Positions 20,588 through 30,385 are shown, numbered from the stretch's first letter. The stretch: DNA of 32,734 bases from Chara braunii (GCA_003427395.1 BFEA01000267.1:1044966-1077699), one strand, 5' to 3'. Notes: generated by a model not told the origin, from the sequence alone. Numbers and translations are program-made.

Positions 20588-22460
20588 TTGAATTTTATTT
20601 ATTGATTCTGCTAGATCCGTTGGGTTGGGTCAGCCTATGGTGGATGCGGATAAGTTATATGCTTCGTTTTGCTTAATATTGATTCTGCTATTGAAGCCGA
20701 ATTACTGATTTGGAGGCCGGCAAGTGGGCTGCTGTGGGATCAATGGGGCATCCCACGTAACGTCATTTGGGATATGAAGTCGGAAGGACGTCCAGGTAGA
20801 TCCGGTGGGTTGGGTCAGCCTCTGATGGATGGGATGAACTTATGATGTAATATGTCTATTTATTCTCGGTTGTGATGCCCAATTCCTGATATTGAGGCCA
20901 GTTGAGTTGCTGCTGTGGGATCAGTGGGTCAATCCAAGGGACCTCATTTGTCCTGTGAAGTCAGGAGGAACGGCGAGGCTCTAGATCCGTTGGCTTGGTT
21001 CAGCGTGTAATGGAAGCGATTGAATTGTGATCAGTTCTGTTTATTTATTCAGGCTTTGGTGACGAAGTACCGATTCTGAGGCCAACAGATCGCTGGTTTG
21101 GGATCAACGGGGCATTCCGCAGGGCCTCATTTGTACTTTGAAGTCGAGGCGCCGGATCCGTTGGATTGCGGCACAATTATCAATTCTGTAATTCCTGTTC
21201 ATTTTGTTCAGTAATTTCGGTTATTGATGTTGAGTTGTTGGTCTCAAGTGTGTGGCCAGCACGTTTTATGCTGTGGGATCAACCAGGTTTTTCTTCTTTT
21301 TCTTTTTTTGTCTTTCGAAGGACGACGGCCTTGAGACATCATCGCAGAGCTGACCGCCCCTATGTTTCAACAGTTCAGGGGTGTACCAACTGGGCTAAGC
21401 CCGTTCGTACTCAACGAGGCATTTCACGGGGCCTAAATTGTGTTTTGAAGTCAAGAGAAACAGAGGTGCTAGAGCCGCTCGATTGGGTCAGGCTCTGACG
21501 GCTGAGATTAAACGATGGTCAAGATGCTGATGATGTCGACATTTTTTTTTTGTTTTGGCGCCAACAAGTTGAACTTCCTGCTCTGGGATCAACGACTTTT
21601 TTTTGTTTTAGCTCCTTCAGTTGCACGGGACCTCATTTGTATTTTGCAGTGAAGATAATCGGCGACGCGTTAGATACGTTGGACTGGGTGAGCCTCTGAT
21701 GGATGCAGTGAAGATAATCGGCGACGAGTTATGATCAATTGTGTTTATTTATTCGGGCTTTTGATGTTGAATTATTTATGTTGAAGCCAACAAGTTTGTT
21801 GCTGCGGGGCTCAGCAGCGCGCAGCAGCGAGGCATTCCCCCGGTACCTCAGTTGTATTTTGAAGTCAGGAGAAGCGGGCAGGCGCTAGATCCATTTGACT
21901 GGGGGGTCAGCCTCTGATGGGTGCGATGAAATTATTACCTATCATGACGAAATCCTCAGCTTCCTCCAAGCTGAGGATTCGATGCCGAACTATTCAAGGG
22001 GCTTTTCTGTAGGACCTCGTTTGCATTTAGACGTCAGGAGAAGCGGAGAAGCGCTAGATCCATTTGATTGGGTCAGCCTCTGATGGGTGCGATTAAATTA
22101 TTATCAATAATTTTATTTTATATTTATTCAGGTTTTGATGCCGATGTATCGATTTTCAAAACCCTCATGTTGCGGCTATGTGAACAACGGGGCATTTCTT
22201 GAGGATCTCATTTGTATTTTGCAGTAGGGAGAAAACGGCCAGGCGCTAGTTCCACTTGATTGGGTCGGCCTCTGATGGCTGCGATTAAATTTACTCAGGA
22301 TTTGATGCCGAATTCTTTATTGATCCTGAAGCCAACATTTTGCTGCTGTGGGATCAACGGGCCATTCCTCAGGACCTTATTCAAGTTATTATTTGTATTT
22401 TGAATTCAGGAGAAACGCCCAGCCGTCAGCTAGATCCGTTGGATTTGGTCAGCTGCATCA
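20588..22460 (+). repeat. Degenerate tandem array of the LysM-M23 gene's 3' end (~9 copies plus a partial)
   Basis: Each unit matches bases ~20345-20460 of the gene (GCAACAAGTTGCTGC, GGGATCAACGGGGCATTCC, CGGGACCTCATTTG, GATCCGTTGGATTGGGT, CCTCTGATG) followed by a shared AT-rich 3' flank containing TTTATTTATTCAG. GGGATCA anchors are at 20736, 20917, 21100, 21275, 21585 and 22350, with degenerate copies near 21806, 22009 and 22177. The basic spacing is 175-183 bp; the 310-bp gap is explained mainly by a SINE insertion. A partial copy at 20612-20655 starts the array. The encoded piece is the C-terminal ~40 residues including HLHFE. Most copies have indels; the one ending at 22083 still reads GPRLHLDVRRSGEALDP to a stop. 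Confidence 0.88.
21288..21410 (-). mobile_element. tRNA-derived SINE inserted in array copy 4, with target duplication
   Basis: A 123-bp insertion interrupts the copy exactly after GGGATCAACCAGG. Flanks TCAACCAGG (21279-21287) and TCAACGAGG (21411-21419) form a 9-bp target duplication with one mismatch. On the minus strand the insert starts with a tRNA-like A box (TTAGCCCAGTTGGTACACC), contains CTGTTGAAACATAG and ends in an A-rich tail (T-rich at 21288-21310 on the plus strand). Same family as 16563-16650. Confidence 0.75.
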
Positions 22461-22545
22461 ATTCCGTTTACTCATCCAGTTACTTATGCTGGCTTATTGA
22501 TTTTTCTTCGAATGATCGTTAATCGAGTATTTACCTAGGCTACCA

Positions 22546-22587
22546 GCCGGGCCGCCCGGGCCACCCTATTTTCCCGGACGGCCCGGC
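22546..22587. repeat. GC-rich hairpin, 15-bp stem
   Basis: GCCGGGCCGCCCGGG (22546-22560) pairs with CCCGGACGGCCCGGC (22573-22587) with one mismatch around a 12-base loop. It stands at the edge of AT-rich sequence. CCCGGGCCACYCTATTT recurs at ~22784 near a CCTGCCGGGCAGG palindrome. Confidence 0.75.
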
Positions 22588-22794
22588 CGTACAAGAACAA
22601 GGGAGGGTCCCAGCCCCCCAAAAAAAATCTCCAAAAAATATGGAAAAAAAACTATGTTATGCAGAAAAATAAACTGAACCACTTTCGCCTCAGGGCCACA
22701 TCGAAATTTTTTACCAAATTTAAAATAAAATTTTAAAGCAAAAAATAGTTTTTCTTTCTTTTTTGCCCTGCCGGGCAGGTGGACCCGGGCCACT
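22588..22794. other. AT-rich spacer between GC-rich palindromes
   Basis: About 200 bp with A and T runs and no coding frame, ending at the CCTGCCGGGCAGG palindrome near 22768-22780. Confidence 0.4.
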
Positions 22795-22876
22795 CTATTT
22801 ATTTTACTATTTATTTTACTATTTACTTTACTATTTATTTTACTATTTACTTTACTATTTATTTTACTATTTATTT
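22795..22876. repeat. 12-bp tandem repeat (ATTTTACTATTT), about 6-7 copies
   Basis: Units alternate between ATTTTACTATTT and ACTTTACTATTT. The opposite strand reads as a periodic Ile/Val-Asn-Ser-Lys peptide, which is not a gene. Confidence 0.85.
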
Positions 22877-22984
22877 CGCTTTGCCACTCCACTGATCGTC
22901 ACGCTTGAATGATTGATCCCACTTCTGTCAAAAAGGGAGGCTGTATGTACTCTGCACGGCACTGGCCTATCTTCATGATGATGG

Positions 22985-23166
<182 letters not shown>

Positions 23167-23560
23167 GACTTTATGGATTATAGATTCATTGATTGAGCCT
23201 GTCGGACGTGTTGATATCCTGATAATGACTGAGTATCGAATCACCGATTCCGTACCTGAAGCTGCATTTCAACTTGGTAGTACATTGGCCCAGCTTGAAA
23301 AAGTTGGGCATGGGCAAAACATCCACGGCGGCCATAGGTTTCTAGACTTCAGTTTTCGGAACGAATTTCGGACATAAGCACATGTTCCTACAAATTGACT
23401 GTTTTGTCCAGCGGCCATATTGCGCTCTGCGTGCCACTGGTTGCTTCCCTAATACAGTTCGTATGGCGCACTGCATGACGCCGATGATGACGGCTTTGGT
23501 TATTGTCCGCGGCAATCATTATGATGAAATCTACAGATCGTGGGAAAAAGCCCACTCTTT
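23167..23560. other. No recognisable gene
   Basis: Small frames only, without family similarity. Confidence 0.4.
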
Positions 23561-23682
23561 GGGCCTCGCTGCACTACTCTGGAAATGTGCAAAACGAGAG
23601 TGAATCTTCCGCTAGAATATGGAAATATACACCGGCAGTATTTTTGTCTTTTGTGCATGTCGAGAGTAGTGCAGCGAGGCCC
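23561..23682. repeat. 122-bp foldback: perfect 20-bp terminal inverted repeats
   Basis: GGGCCTCGCTGCACTACTCT (23561-23580) and its exact reverse complement (23663-23682) flank 82 bp. The interior (about 23584-23625, GTGAATCTTCCGCTAGAATA) recurs inverted at about 24945-24990. The structure resembles a miniature inverted-repeat element; no target duplication was recognised. Confidence 0.7.
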
Positions 23683-23893
23683 TTTTACTCTCGGTTGCAT
23701 TTTTTAATAACCAGTATTATCGTCGTCGCGAGTCCGTGTATTTCTACCTACCGTTGTCATAGTCCAATTGGTCATGTGTTAACGTAAGATTTGTGCGTCT
23801 GCTTTCACGCTCGTTTGAAGGGCTTTGTGAACAATGTGCAGGCAGGCAGGGTCACCAGCCCGTACGTACGGAGCTCCCCGGGCCGACCTCGGT

Positions 23894-23909
23894 ACGCACG
23901 GGCGTGCGT
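23894..23909. repeat. 16-base GC palindrome
   Basis: ACGCACG-GG-CGTGCGT is a perfect 7-bp stem with a two-base centre, in a GC-rich island (CGTACGTACGGAGC, CCCGGGCCGACC) surrounded by AT-rich DNA. The one at 30874-30889 has the same geometry. Confidence 0.7.
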
Positions 23910-23946
23910 TCTCCCCCCGCCAAAAATGATTTCGGGACCTAAAAAT

Positions 23947-24328
23947 AAGTTCTCTATAATAAGTTCTCTATAATGTAAGATTTTTTCTGAATTATTTTCT
24001 GTGAGTTCTCTATAATGTAAGGTACATGCCTATAAATTTTGAAGTCATTTGGCTGAGCCAAACAAAAACTAAAAATCGCCAAAGATGGCGGTGTCAAAAC
24101 GTGCTCTCTCACTCACTATTTTGTTTTTGTTTTTCCTTTTTACTTTTTGTTTTCACTTGATTGCGGGGCCTAAACAATTTTATTATTTTTTGAAACGTTT
24201 TTGATGCGTTTCGTATTATGTGAGGTACACATCTGCAAATTTTCAGGGCATTTGGATCTGCCCAAAAAAAATGAAAAATCGCCAAAGATGGCCGTGTCGA
24301 AAACGTGCTCGCTCACTCGCTAATTTTA
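23947..24328. repeat. Nested direct repeats: TTCTCTATAAT x3 and a ~110-bp pair 203 bp apart
   Basis: AAGTTCTCTATAAT occurs at 23947 and 23961, with a related GAGTTCTCTATAAT at about 24003. Segments 24012-24122 and 24214-24328 are imperfect copies sharing GAGGTACA-type starts, AAATCGCCAAAGATGGC and AACGTGCTCNCTCACTC. They have identical order and ~203-bp spacing. Confidence 0.8.
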
Positions 24329-24507
24329 TTTCTCTTTTTATTTTATCTTATTTTTATATTAGTTCTATTTTTTGTATTTTATTTTTATTTCAAAATTGGT
24401 AAGGAATTTGGATGTAATGCTCAGGCAAATGTTGTTTATTTTATTTTTCCCCATAACATATCTTGATTTTAGATTTTTTTGAATTGCGTTTTTATTTTTT
24501 TGGGTCC

Positions 24508-24582
24508 GCGTTCGGCCCGAACGGCCGAACGCATCCCCAAGGGGTCCTGCACGTTCGGGCGTTCCGGACGGGCCGGAACGCC
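24508..24582. repeat. Two adjacent GC-rich hairpins
   Basis: GCGTTCGGC/GCCGAACGC (24508-24516 and 24524-24532) has a 9-bp perfect stem. GGCGTTCC/GGAACGCC (24558-24565 and 24575-24582) has an 8-bp perfect stem. They share the GCGTTC word and sit in very AT-rich DNA, like the islands at 22546 and 23894. Confidence 0.75.
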
Positions 24583-24622
24583 GGTTACCCTGCAGGCAGG
24601 TAAATAAAAGTGAGCATTTTTC

Positions 24623-24719
24623 GGGCCAGATCCCACTAGCCCCTATTGTTCATTTCTGACCGTTGATCTTCGTAATCGAGGGTTAAGAATGAATAATCCA
24701 GGGTAGTGGGATCTGACCC
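24623..24719. mobile_element. Miniature foldback element, copy 1
   Basis: Outer arms GGGCCAGATCCCACTA (24623-24638) and TAGTGGGATCTGACCC (24704-24719) pair 15 of 16. Inner arms TTCATTTCTGACC and GGTTAAGAATGAA pair 11 of 13 with a GTTGATCT core. Copy 2 at 25254-25346 has the same nested design. Confidence 0.75.
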
Positions 24720-24780
24720 TTCATCAAATTGACAAATTGAGCATTTCCAGCTGTTGTGAAATACAGCGTGTCCCCCCACT

Positions 24781-24797
24781 CCCCCCCCCCCCCCCCC
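24781..24797. repeat. Poly(C), 17 bases
   Basis: A homopolymer followed by ACCCGCCCAGCC. Nothing else is visible in the immediate flank. Confidence 0.9.
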
Positions 24798-24849
24798 ACC
24801 CGCCCAGCCTGCCAAAAAGAACAAAAGAAATCTTTCATTACCCTCATTC

Positions 24850-24995
24850 AGCAGTGAGGAAAGGGCTTTGAAATTGAGTGCGCATCCAGCTCATCGAGCG
24901 TAAATATCTATGCAGCTCATCGAGAGTGAGGAAAGACCTTTATATTCTAGCGGAAGATTCATTCTCAATTTGCACATCTCTGGTGAGTATTGGAG
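24850..24995. repeat. Short internal duplications plus inverted copy of the 23584-23625 sequence
   Basis: AGTGAGGAAAG occurs near 24854 and 24926. CAGCTCATCGAG occurs near 24888 and 24913. TATTCTAGCGGAAGATTCAT followed by TGCACATCTCTGG at about 24952-24995 is the inverted copy of sequence inside the foldback at 23561-23682. Confidence 0.65.
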
Positions 24996-25138
24996 AGATG
25001 CCTAAACTAGTGTGGAGTTAAAAATAAAAATAAAAAGATTAGTGCGGAGTTGTCACATTGTCAGAAACCCAAAAAATTAATGTGCAAAAAAATAAATAAA
25101 TAAAATAATAATAATAATAATAATGTGCTCAACGAGCG

Positions 25139-25204
25139 TAGCTCAGTCGGGGGTACACACACGCACACACGCACGAAGTGAAATACAGACCCACGTTCGA
25201 GTCC
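25139..25204 (+). mobile_element. tRNA-like SINE head
   Basis: TAGCTCAGTCGGGG (A box) at 25139-25152 and CGTTCGAGTCC (B box) near 25194-25204 at tRNA-like spacing, with an ACACAC insertion between. It directly adjoins the foldback element copy 2 and follows an (ATA)n run at 25103-25123. Confidence 0.55.
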
Positions 25205-25253
25205 AGCCACACAATCAGATGACCAGAACAAAAAAGATTCTGAATTATCTGGA

Positions 25254-25346
25254 GCCAAGTCCCACTCACGCGTATGCTTCATATCTGACCATGGATCTCT
25301 GCAATCTATAGCCAGAAATGAAGGATACGGGTAAGTGGGACTTGGC
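25254..25346. mobile_element. Miniature foldback element, copy 2
   Basis: Outer arms GCCAAGTCCCACT (25254-25266) and AGTGGGACTTGGC (25334-25346) pair perfectly. Inner arms CTTCATATCTG and CAGAAATGAAG pair with one mismatch around a GGATCTCTGCAATC core. Alignable to copy 1 over its whole length. Confidence 0.75.
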
Positions 25347-25460
25347 CCCTGGGGTCGGGCAGTTCAACGAGGATTTTCAGATACCTGAAGGCCGTCGCCC
25401 TTTCCAAAAAAAAAGGAAAAAGGAAAAAGAAAAAAGAAAAAAGAAAAAAAGAAACCCAAA

Positions 25461-25669
25461 ATGTGCATTTGCAGGTGACGTTGCCTTTGAGAACGAAAAC
25501 GTTTTTGACAATGAGAATTGTTTACTAGTCTTTTGACGAAATGCCCGACTGTCTCGGCGTCTGAAATGTGCATTTGCAGCTGACGTTGCTTTTGAGGACG
25601 AAAAAGTATGCTTTTGACATGCGAATTGTTCACTTAGTCTTTTGACGAAATGCCCGACTGTCTCAACGC
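25461..25669. repeat. 105-bp tandem duplication
   Basis: Units 25461-25565 and 25566-25669 share ATGTGCATTTGCAG, TGACGTTGC, TTTGAGRACGAAAA and TTTTGACGAAATGCCCGACTG near their ends. Divergence is modest, with small indels in the middle. Confidence 0.9.
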
Positions 25670-25728
25670 TTTTTTTTTTTAACAAGCAAATGTCCCATTC
25701 AATTCAAAAAAAGGAGCCCGATAGGTTC

Positions 25729-25731
<3 letters not shown>

Positions 25732-25779
<48 letters not shown>
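25732..25779. repeat. Poly(T), 48 bases
   Basis: A pure run ending in AAAGC. No target duplication was recognised. It could be the poly(A) tail of a minus-strand retroinsertion whose body is short or unrecognised. Confidence 0.85.
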
Positions 25780-25783
<4 letters not shown>

Positions 25784-25956
25784 CAATAGCACTGTTATAT
25801 TCCAAAAGAAAGAATCCAATTGAGGCCGGGGACCTCCTCACATTTCCACCCGGAGTTATCCCAGCAGCATCAGCCGGTTTAGTTTATGTTATCTGCTCCA
25901 GAATGCAGAGTCAGTGTTCTGTTACGTCCAATAGTGGCCACTAACAATTTCCTAAC

Positions 25957-26020
25957 TAATCAATCAATCAATCAGTCAATCAATCAATCAATCAATCAAT
26001 AACTAATCAATCTATCAATC
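25957..26020. repeat. (CAAT)n tetranucleotide array
   Basis: CAAT units with GTCA and CTAT variants; the reverse complement of the ATTG array at 22985-23166. Confidence 0.9.
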
Positions 26021-26555
26021 TATATACCTTGTTACTCTCAGCCCACAGTATGCTATTTTCCTCACTCGGTATGTCTTCCAGTGCAGGTTGGCTTTTCTTG
26101 ACGAACTGTGTGTCAGCAATCTGACACTGCTCGCTGAACTTTACAGAGAACTTTTTCCACCTAAGCTCAGAACAGACTACCCTACTCTACTCTCCTTCTG
26201 GGACTAACTCGGCGCAGAGGACCTCGTCCGGTCCTATTCCTACTGACACCATCCTAGTGGCCTCCATTGGCCCTACTGCAACTGACTGTCCTGAGAACCC
26301 TGAAGACGATGGGGTTTGGCGAGGGGTTCAGTAAGTGGGTGGTGGTTATGTACACCAAGACTACCTCAGCAGTGTTAATTAATGGGCACCTGTCAGAAGC
26401 GTTCAAACTGACGCGGTCATTGAGGCAGGGATGCCCGTTAGCCCCCCCTGCTCTTTGTGGTCCAAATGGAAGTGCTGGTGAACCGGATCAGAAAGCACCC
26501 AGACATCAAGGGCCTGGCACTAGGTAGGACTTCAGAGTGCAGAGTAAAGGCCCTC

Positions 26556-26566
26556 GCAGATGACTT

Positions 26567-26618
<52 letters not shown>

Positions 26619-26628
26619 AGACGACTTG
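26556..26628. mobile_element. 49-base poly(T) insertion with target-site duplication in the RT active site
   Basis: GCAGATGACTTG (26556-26567) and GCAGACGACTTG (26617-26628) flank a pure poly(T) at 26568-26616. They differ at one base. The duplicated target encodes the catalytic ADD of LINE-C. It looks like retrotransposition of little more than a poly(A) tail in the minus orientation. Confidence 0.8.
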
Positions 26629-27364
26629 TTTGTAACTTTGTAGTATGTGAAAACGCAGTCCCGGCGTTGACAGCACGAAAGGAGACCATGATGGAGTACT
26701 CCAGTTTATCTGAAGCGTCAGTAAATTGGAACAAATCCGCCTTTCTCCTACCATGAACGTACGACTGAAGGTGCAACGGGGGATGAAGAGAGTAGAGGAA
26801 GGGGGGGGAGGAGAGGTTCCTAGGAGTGCTAATAAGCATTCAAGTGCAAGCATCTTCGCAAGTAGTCCTGCAGCACCGCAGAGCCACCAGGCTTAACCTG
26901 TGGGGCACCACATGGCACCTCTCGATAATAGGAAGAGCACTAGTGTCGAACATGGCACTCTTCTCTATCCTTCGGTTCATCAGTACAGTGCGAGAATCGG
27001 CAATGGCAGTCCTTGCAGCAATCAGAAGATTGGTGACCAGATTCTTGTGGAAGCCAAGAGCGAAGGAGGGAGAAGTACACCTGCCAGTGGTTAAAATTGT
27101 GTGGCAAACTCTGACTTTCCCACGAGCGAAGGGAGGGCTGAGCCTGATTCACCCTTCCAGGAAAAATCAATCCCAGCTCAGAGCATGGATAAGCAAGTCT
27201 TAGATCGCAACAGTTACAGCTAAACAGAAAGAACAGTGGGTAGATCTGGCAGAAAGGATCTTGATGAAAGAGTGGGAACTGCAACGGCCAGAAGATGTCT
27301 GGACCTGTTTCTTCATGAAGTCACGAAGATGGAGCCTCCCCGAGCTTGCTAGCGGTATCTGCTC

Positions 27365-27402
27365 GTATCAGTGCCTCTAGCAATCCCTTGGGCTGTTTCT
27401 TG

Positions 27403-27433
<31 letters not shown>

Positions 27434-27435
27434 GA
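27365..27435 (+). mobile_element. Poly(A)-ending insertion in LINE-C
   Basis: A 26-base poly(A) (27404-27429) follows TTGGGCTGTTTCTTGT, reminiscent of the GGGGCTTGTTTTTGTGT before the poly(A) at 15655. The reading of LINE-C is lost here and resumes (FWNSIMKAW) just after. The left boundary is uncertain and no target duplication was recognised. Confidence 0.5.
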
Positions 27436-28898
27436 GAAGAGCCGAATCCACTTTTTGGAACTCCATCATGAAGGCATGGAGAAAACTGCCCCCAGACACC
27501 CAGCAACGGCCAATCACCAAAGAAGAAATCCTTGCTCAACAGATTTTTGACAACCCAAGTATCAAGGATCTAAAGGGTAGTCTAAGACCGTTCGCAGCGG
27601 ACGGATCAACGGCCTCCTTTGGATTGGCCTGGACGAAAAAGGGATTGTGCGCGTAAGGGACCTGTGGGCCTCGTATCTGGGGCACTTGGACACCCACAGA
27701 AGAAATCCAGGAGCGGCTGACAGGTCTGAGAAAGGTGGAAGAGCACAGGAACATGATCATCAAGGCAGTACCGCAAGACTGGAAGGTTAAGCTGAGACCA
27801 GAAGTAGTAGACCCCCCGGGCACGTGGTATGCAACAAACAACGAACTTCAAGGGGAAGGAGCAAAGGAGGTGGTCTGGAAAATGATAGAGATCTTACCGA
27901 GTGGATTCAGAAAAGTGGAAAGGTGGAGATGTGAAACACACTCGAACAGACTAATCTTCATAAATGAAGAGACGGTGATGCTGTGGGCTAACCCCCGACA
28001 AATTCGGGTGATTGAGCAAAGAGAGAAGAACAGAAGGGCAAAGATACTCACTTGGGTGGGCCGAGTCCCGCTTCGGAACTTAAGTATCGATCCTACGGCG
28101 TGGAGATGGACTACAAGCATGGAAAAGGTACCGCAGATGAAGCTGCCAGAGTATTCAACAAGAACAGATTACAAAATAACAAGCAATAAGCTGAAGAACC
28201 GGGCGGAAATTGCTACTGCAAGATGGAACTCTGCTTGGAGAGGAAATCCCAGACATGCCTTCAAAGTTTTGAACTGCTATGGAGGACTCTCGTGGGCCTG
28301 CCAAATGGAAAACAAGTGAGCATTCTGTGGCTACTATCCATGTTGGTCACTCCATCAGCTGTCTGGTTAGTGAGCAGAGGTCCTGGAATGGAAGTCAACA
28401 TGCGGTGCCCAAGATGTAGTAGCTGGCCTTTCGAATCGACAAGGCACCTGTGGTGGGAATGCCCGGCATCCAAGCGCATATTATGGAGATGGTGGTCACG
28501 ACACTGGTCGTCCTTCAGAGCCTCAGGTGTTGTATGGGGGATGAGAAGTGGGTTCTTCTGGGCTTCCTCCCACCACTGCAGTCACAAAGGGAAAGAGAGG
28601 TTGGGGCTACATAGCCCATGTGGCAAGGGGGCTGCTATGCGAGATCATCTGGGCTGACAGAAACAGAGCAAGACTCGAGAACCGTCCACTGTCAGACAGA
28701 GAAATCAAGCATCGGGTGAAAACGGGCTTGAAACAAGCAATCAGAGTGGGCTGGCGAAAGGGAGTCAGAGCAGGCAGAAGGAACCAGGAACAGAGAAACT
28801 GGTTTCTCCGCACCTGGGCGAGAGGAAACCAACTTGCAACAGTCCACAACACCAGGGGGTTGGTTATCTCGAAGTGGGTTATGGACACGGGAATGTAG

Positions 28899-29930
28899 TT
28901 TAAGGTAAACAAGAGGAGAGAGATACGACTAGGGGTAGTGCTAGAGTATCAACCAGGGCACTCGGTTGCAGTCTCAGCTTTGTCACATGGCTCCGTACCG
29001 TATTCGATATGTTTTTCCTTTACTGCCTTTAAGTTAGCTTTAGTATGGGCTCAAGCAGACACTTTCCTTTTGATTTAAGAGTTATAGAATGAAGTCCCTC
29101 CAGAAGGTATAAATGGAGAAACAGCAGGGTGAGGAGGGGCAAGTGGTCCAGGGCCACTCTGGTAAAGTAGTTAAAAATTTTAAGCAGAGTTTTTAAACTT
29201 TTTTTCCTGTTTTTTGGGTTTTAAATTTTTGTAATGACCCGCCATTACACAGACTGAGAACACTGCTGATTTCTGAAGTTCTGCCGATGGAATGGATGCC
29301 TTACTGAGATTCCCGCATTCTGCTGTGTTTTCTAAGTCTGTATGTGTGCGTGCCTGTTGACTTGCAGGCAGTCTGAGTGCTTGTCAGCATGAGTGTGTGT
29401 GTGACCTGCAAGGGTACTTGCCTGTTTGGCAGGACCGTAGGACCGATACTACCCTGTGGCCGTGGCATTGAGGGTTGCAGCAGGGGAAAACACTCAAGTG
29501 GTGCGGTGCTTAGAGCAGCGGAAAAACACTCCAAGTAGCAGGTAGGCCGGTACCGCACCCAGTAGCAGTAGATGTGCCGGGTACTCGAGGCCGAGCAGAA
29601 GAAGACAAAGTTGGAATTTTTAGAGGCCCAGTAGCGGTACGCTAGGTCTAGGCCGGTACCAGTCCATCCATTCTGAGTCTAGAGCCTGTACGGGCAATAT
29701 CAGAGTCTGCAATGATGTTTCCCTCTGAAAGGGAGGAGGTACCGGTTGGGTGGGAGGCCGAGCGGCCTGGAAGTCACCGCCCATGAGGCAAGCAGGCCGC
29801 TATATCAAGAGGCCGAGGGAAGAGCTCGGCCTCATTCTTTAGTGTGCGAGTTGGGCATCACGCTGCTGGAGCGCTGGTTGGAAGAGCGCTGGGTGCTACA
29901 GCGCTGCTGGGAGGAAGGAGCCGGGAGCTT
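28899..29930. other. No recognisable gene; LINE-C 3' UTR then unassigned
   Basis: The first few hundred bases are probably the LINE-C 3' UTR, becoming T-rich near 29190-29235. After that no coding or RNA signal is recognised. GAGCGCTGG-like words cluster near 29866-29910. Confidence 0.35.
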
Positions 29931-29937
29931 CCACCTT

Positions 29938-30242
29938 GGCTATGGCGGAGCTCAACCGGTAGGAGGAAGAGGGAGAAGGGGACCAAGGAGGAGAGTGGCG
30001 AGGTACTTACCTGGCTATGGTGGACACCATCGTCATCACCTTGTTAGGCGCTGCATCTGGAAGGCCCCAGTTGGGGTAGTGCCGCATCAAGGAAGCTCGG
30101 GACAGAGTCAGGCATGACTGTTAAGTGGGCAGCGGCATACTAAGCTGCATGGTGTTGACCTTGGGACAGAAGGGCGGCGACATAGCTGCTTTGGGTTGTC
30201 CTTTGGACAGGAGGGTAGAGCCCTCAGTGCTCCGCCATAGCC
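29938..30242. repeat. 14-bp inverted repeat with GGCTATGGYGGA words
   Basis: GGCTATGGCGGAGC (29938-29951) is matched by GCTCCGCCATAGCC at 30229-30242. Related GGCTATGGTGGAC occurs near 30013 and 30280. The significance is uncertain. Confidence 0.45.
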
Positions 30243-30385
30243 TTGGCCTGTATGTAGAGGAAGAGGAAGGGTGACCATGGCTATGGTGGACCTCATGTTG
30301 TGCCTGCAGTAGAAGTGGGATTCGGACATTGATTCTGGTTCAGCCATTCAACATTATTATTGTTATTTCTTATTTGAATAAGAGG

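Larger units (their letters stand above)
26240..28898 (+). pseudogene. LINE-C ORF2: reverse transcriptase to C-terminal end, decayed and twice interrupted
   Basis: A plus-strand non-LTR ORF2 remnant of a different family from LINE-A/B. It begins within the RT palm (LRTLKTMGFG) and continues with SLRQGCPLAP at ~26430, then a frameshift in a C run. VQMEVLVNRIRKHPDIKGL leads to ALADDLF at ~26548-26570, where a poly(T) is inserted. The thumb region has FPRAKGGLSLIHP (~27120), keeping the Trp that is TGA in LINE-A and LINE-B. A poly(A) insertion follows at 27404-27429, then a ~195-codon open piece (27735-28319). A zf-RVT knuckle CPRCSSWPFESTRHLWWECP lies at 28406-28465. The basic C-terminal tail ends in a stop at 28896-28898. 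The 5' end lacks endonuclease and early RT, so it is 5' truncated. Confidence 0.87.

Noticed and set aside
25139-25204. Functional tRNA gene
   Set aside because: A and B boxes are present but an ACACAC insertion lies between them and no cloverleaf with a convincing anticodon arm can be drawn; better read as a SINE head.
29746-30117. 123-codon ORF rich in Gly and Arg
   Set aside because: No recognisable domain, local GC-rich short repeats and no supporting context; likely a chance frame.
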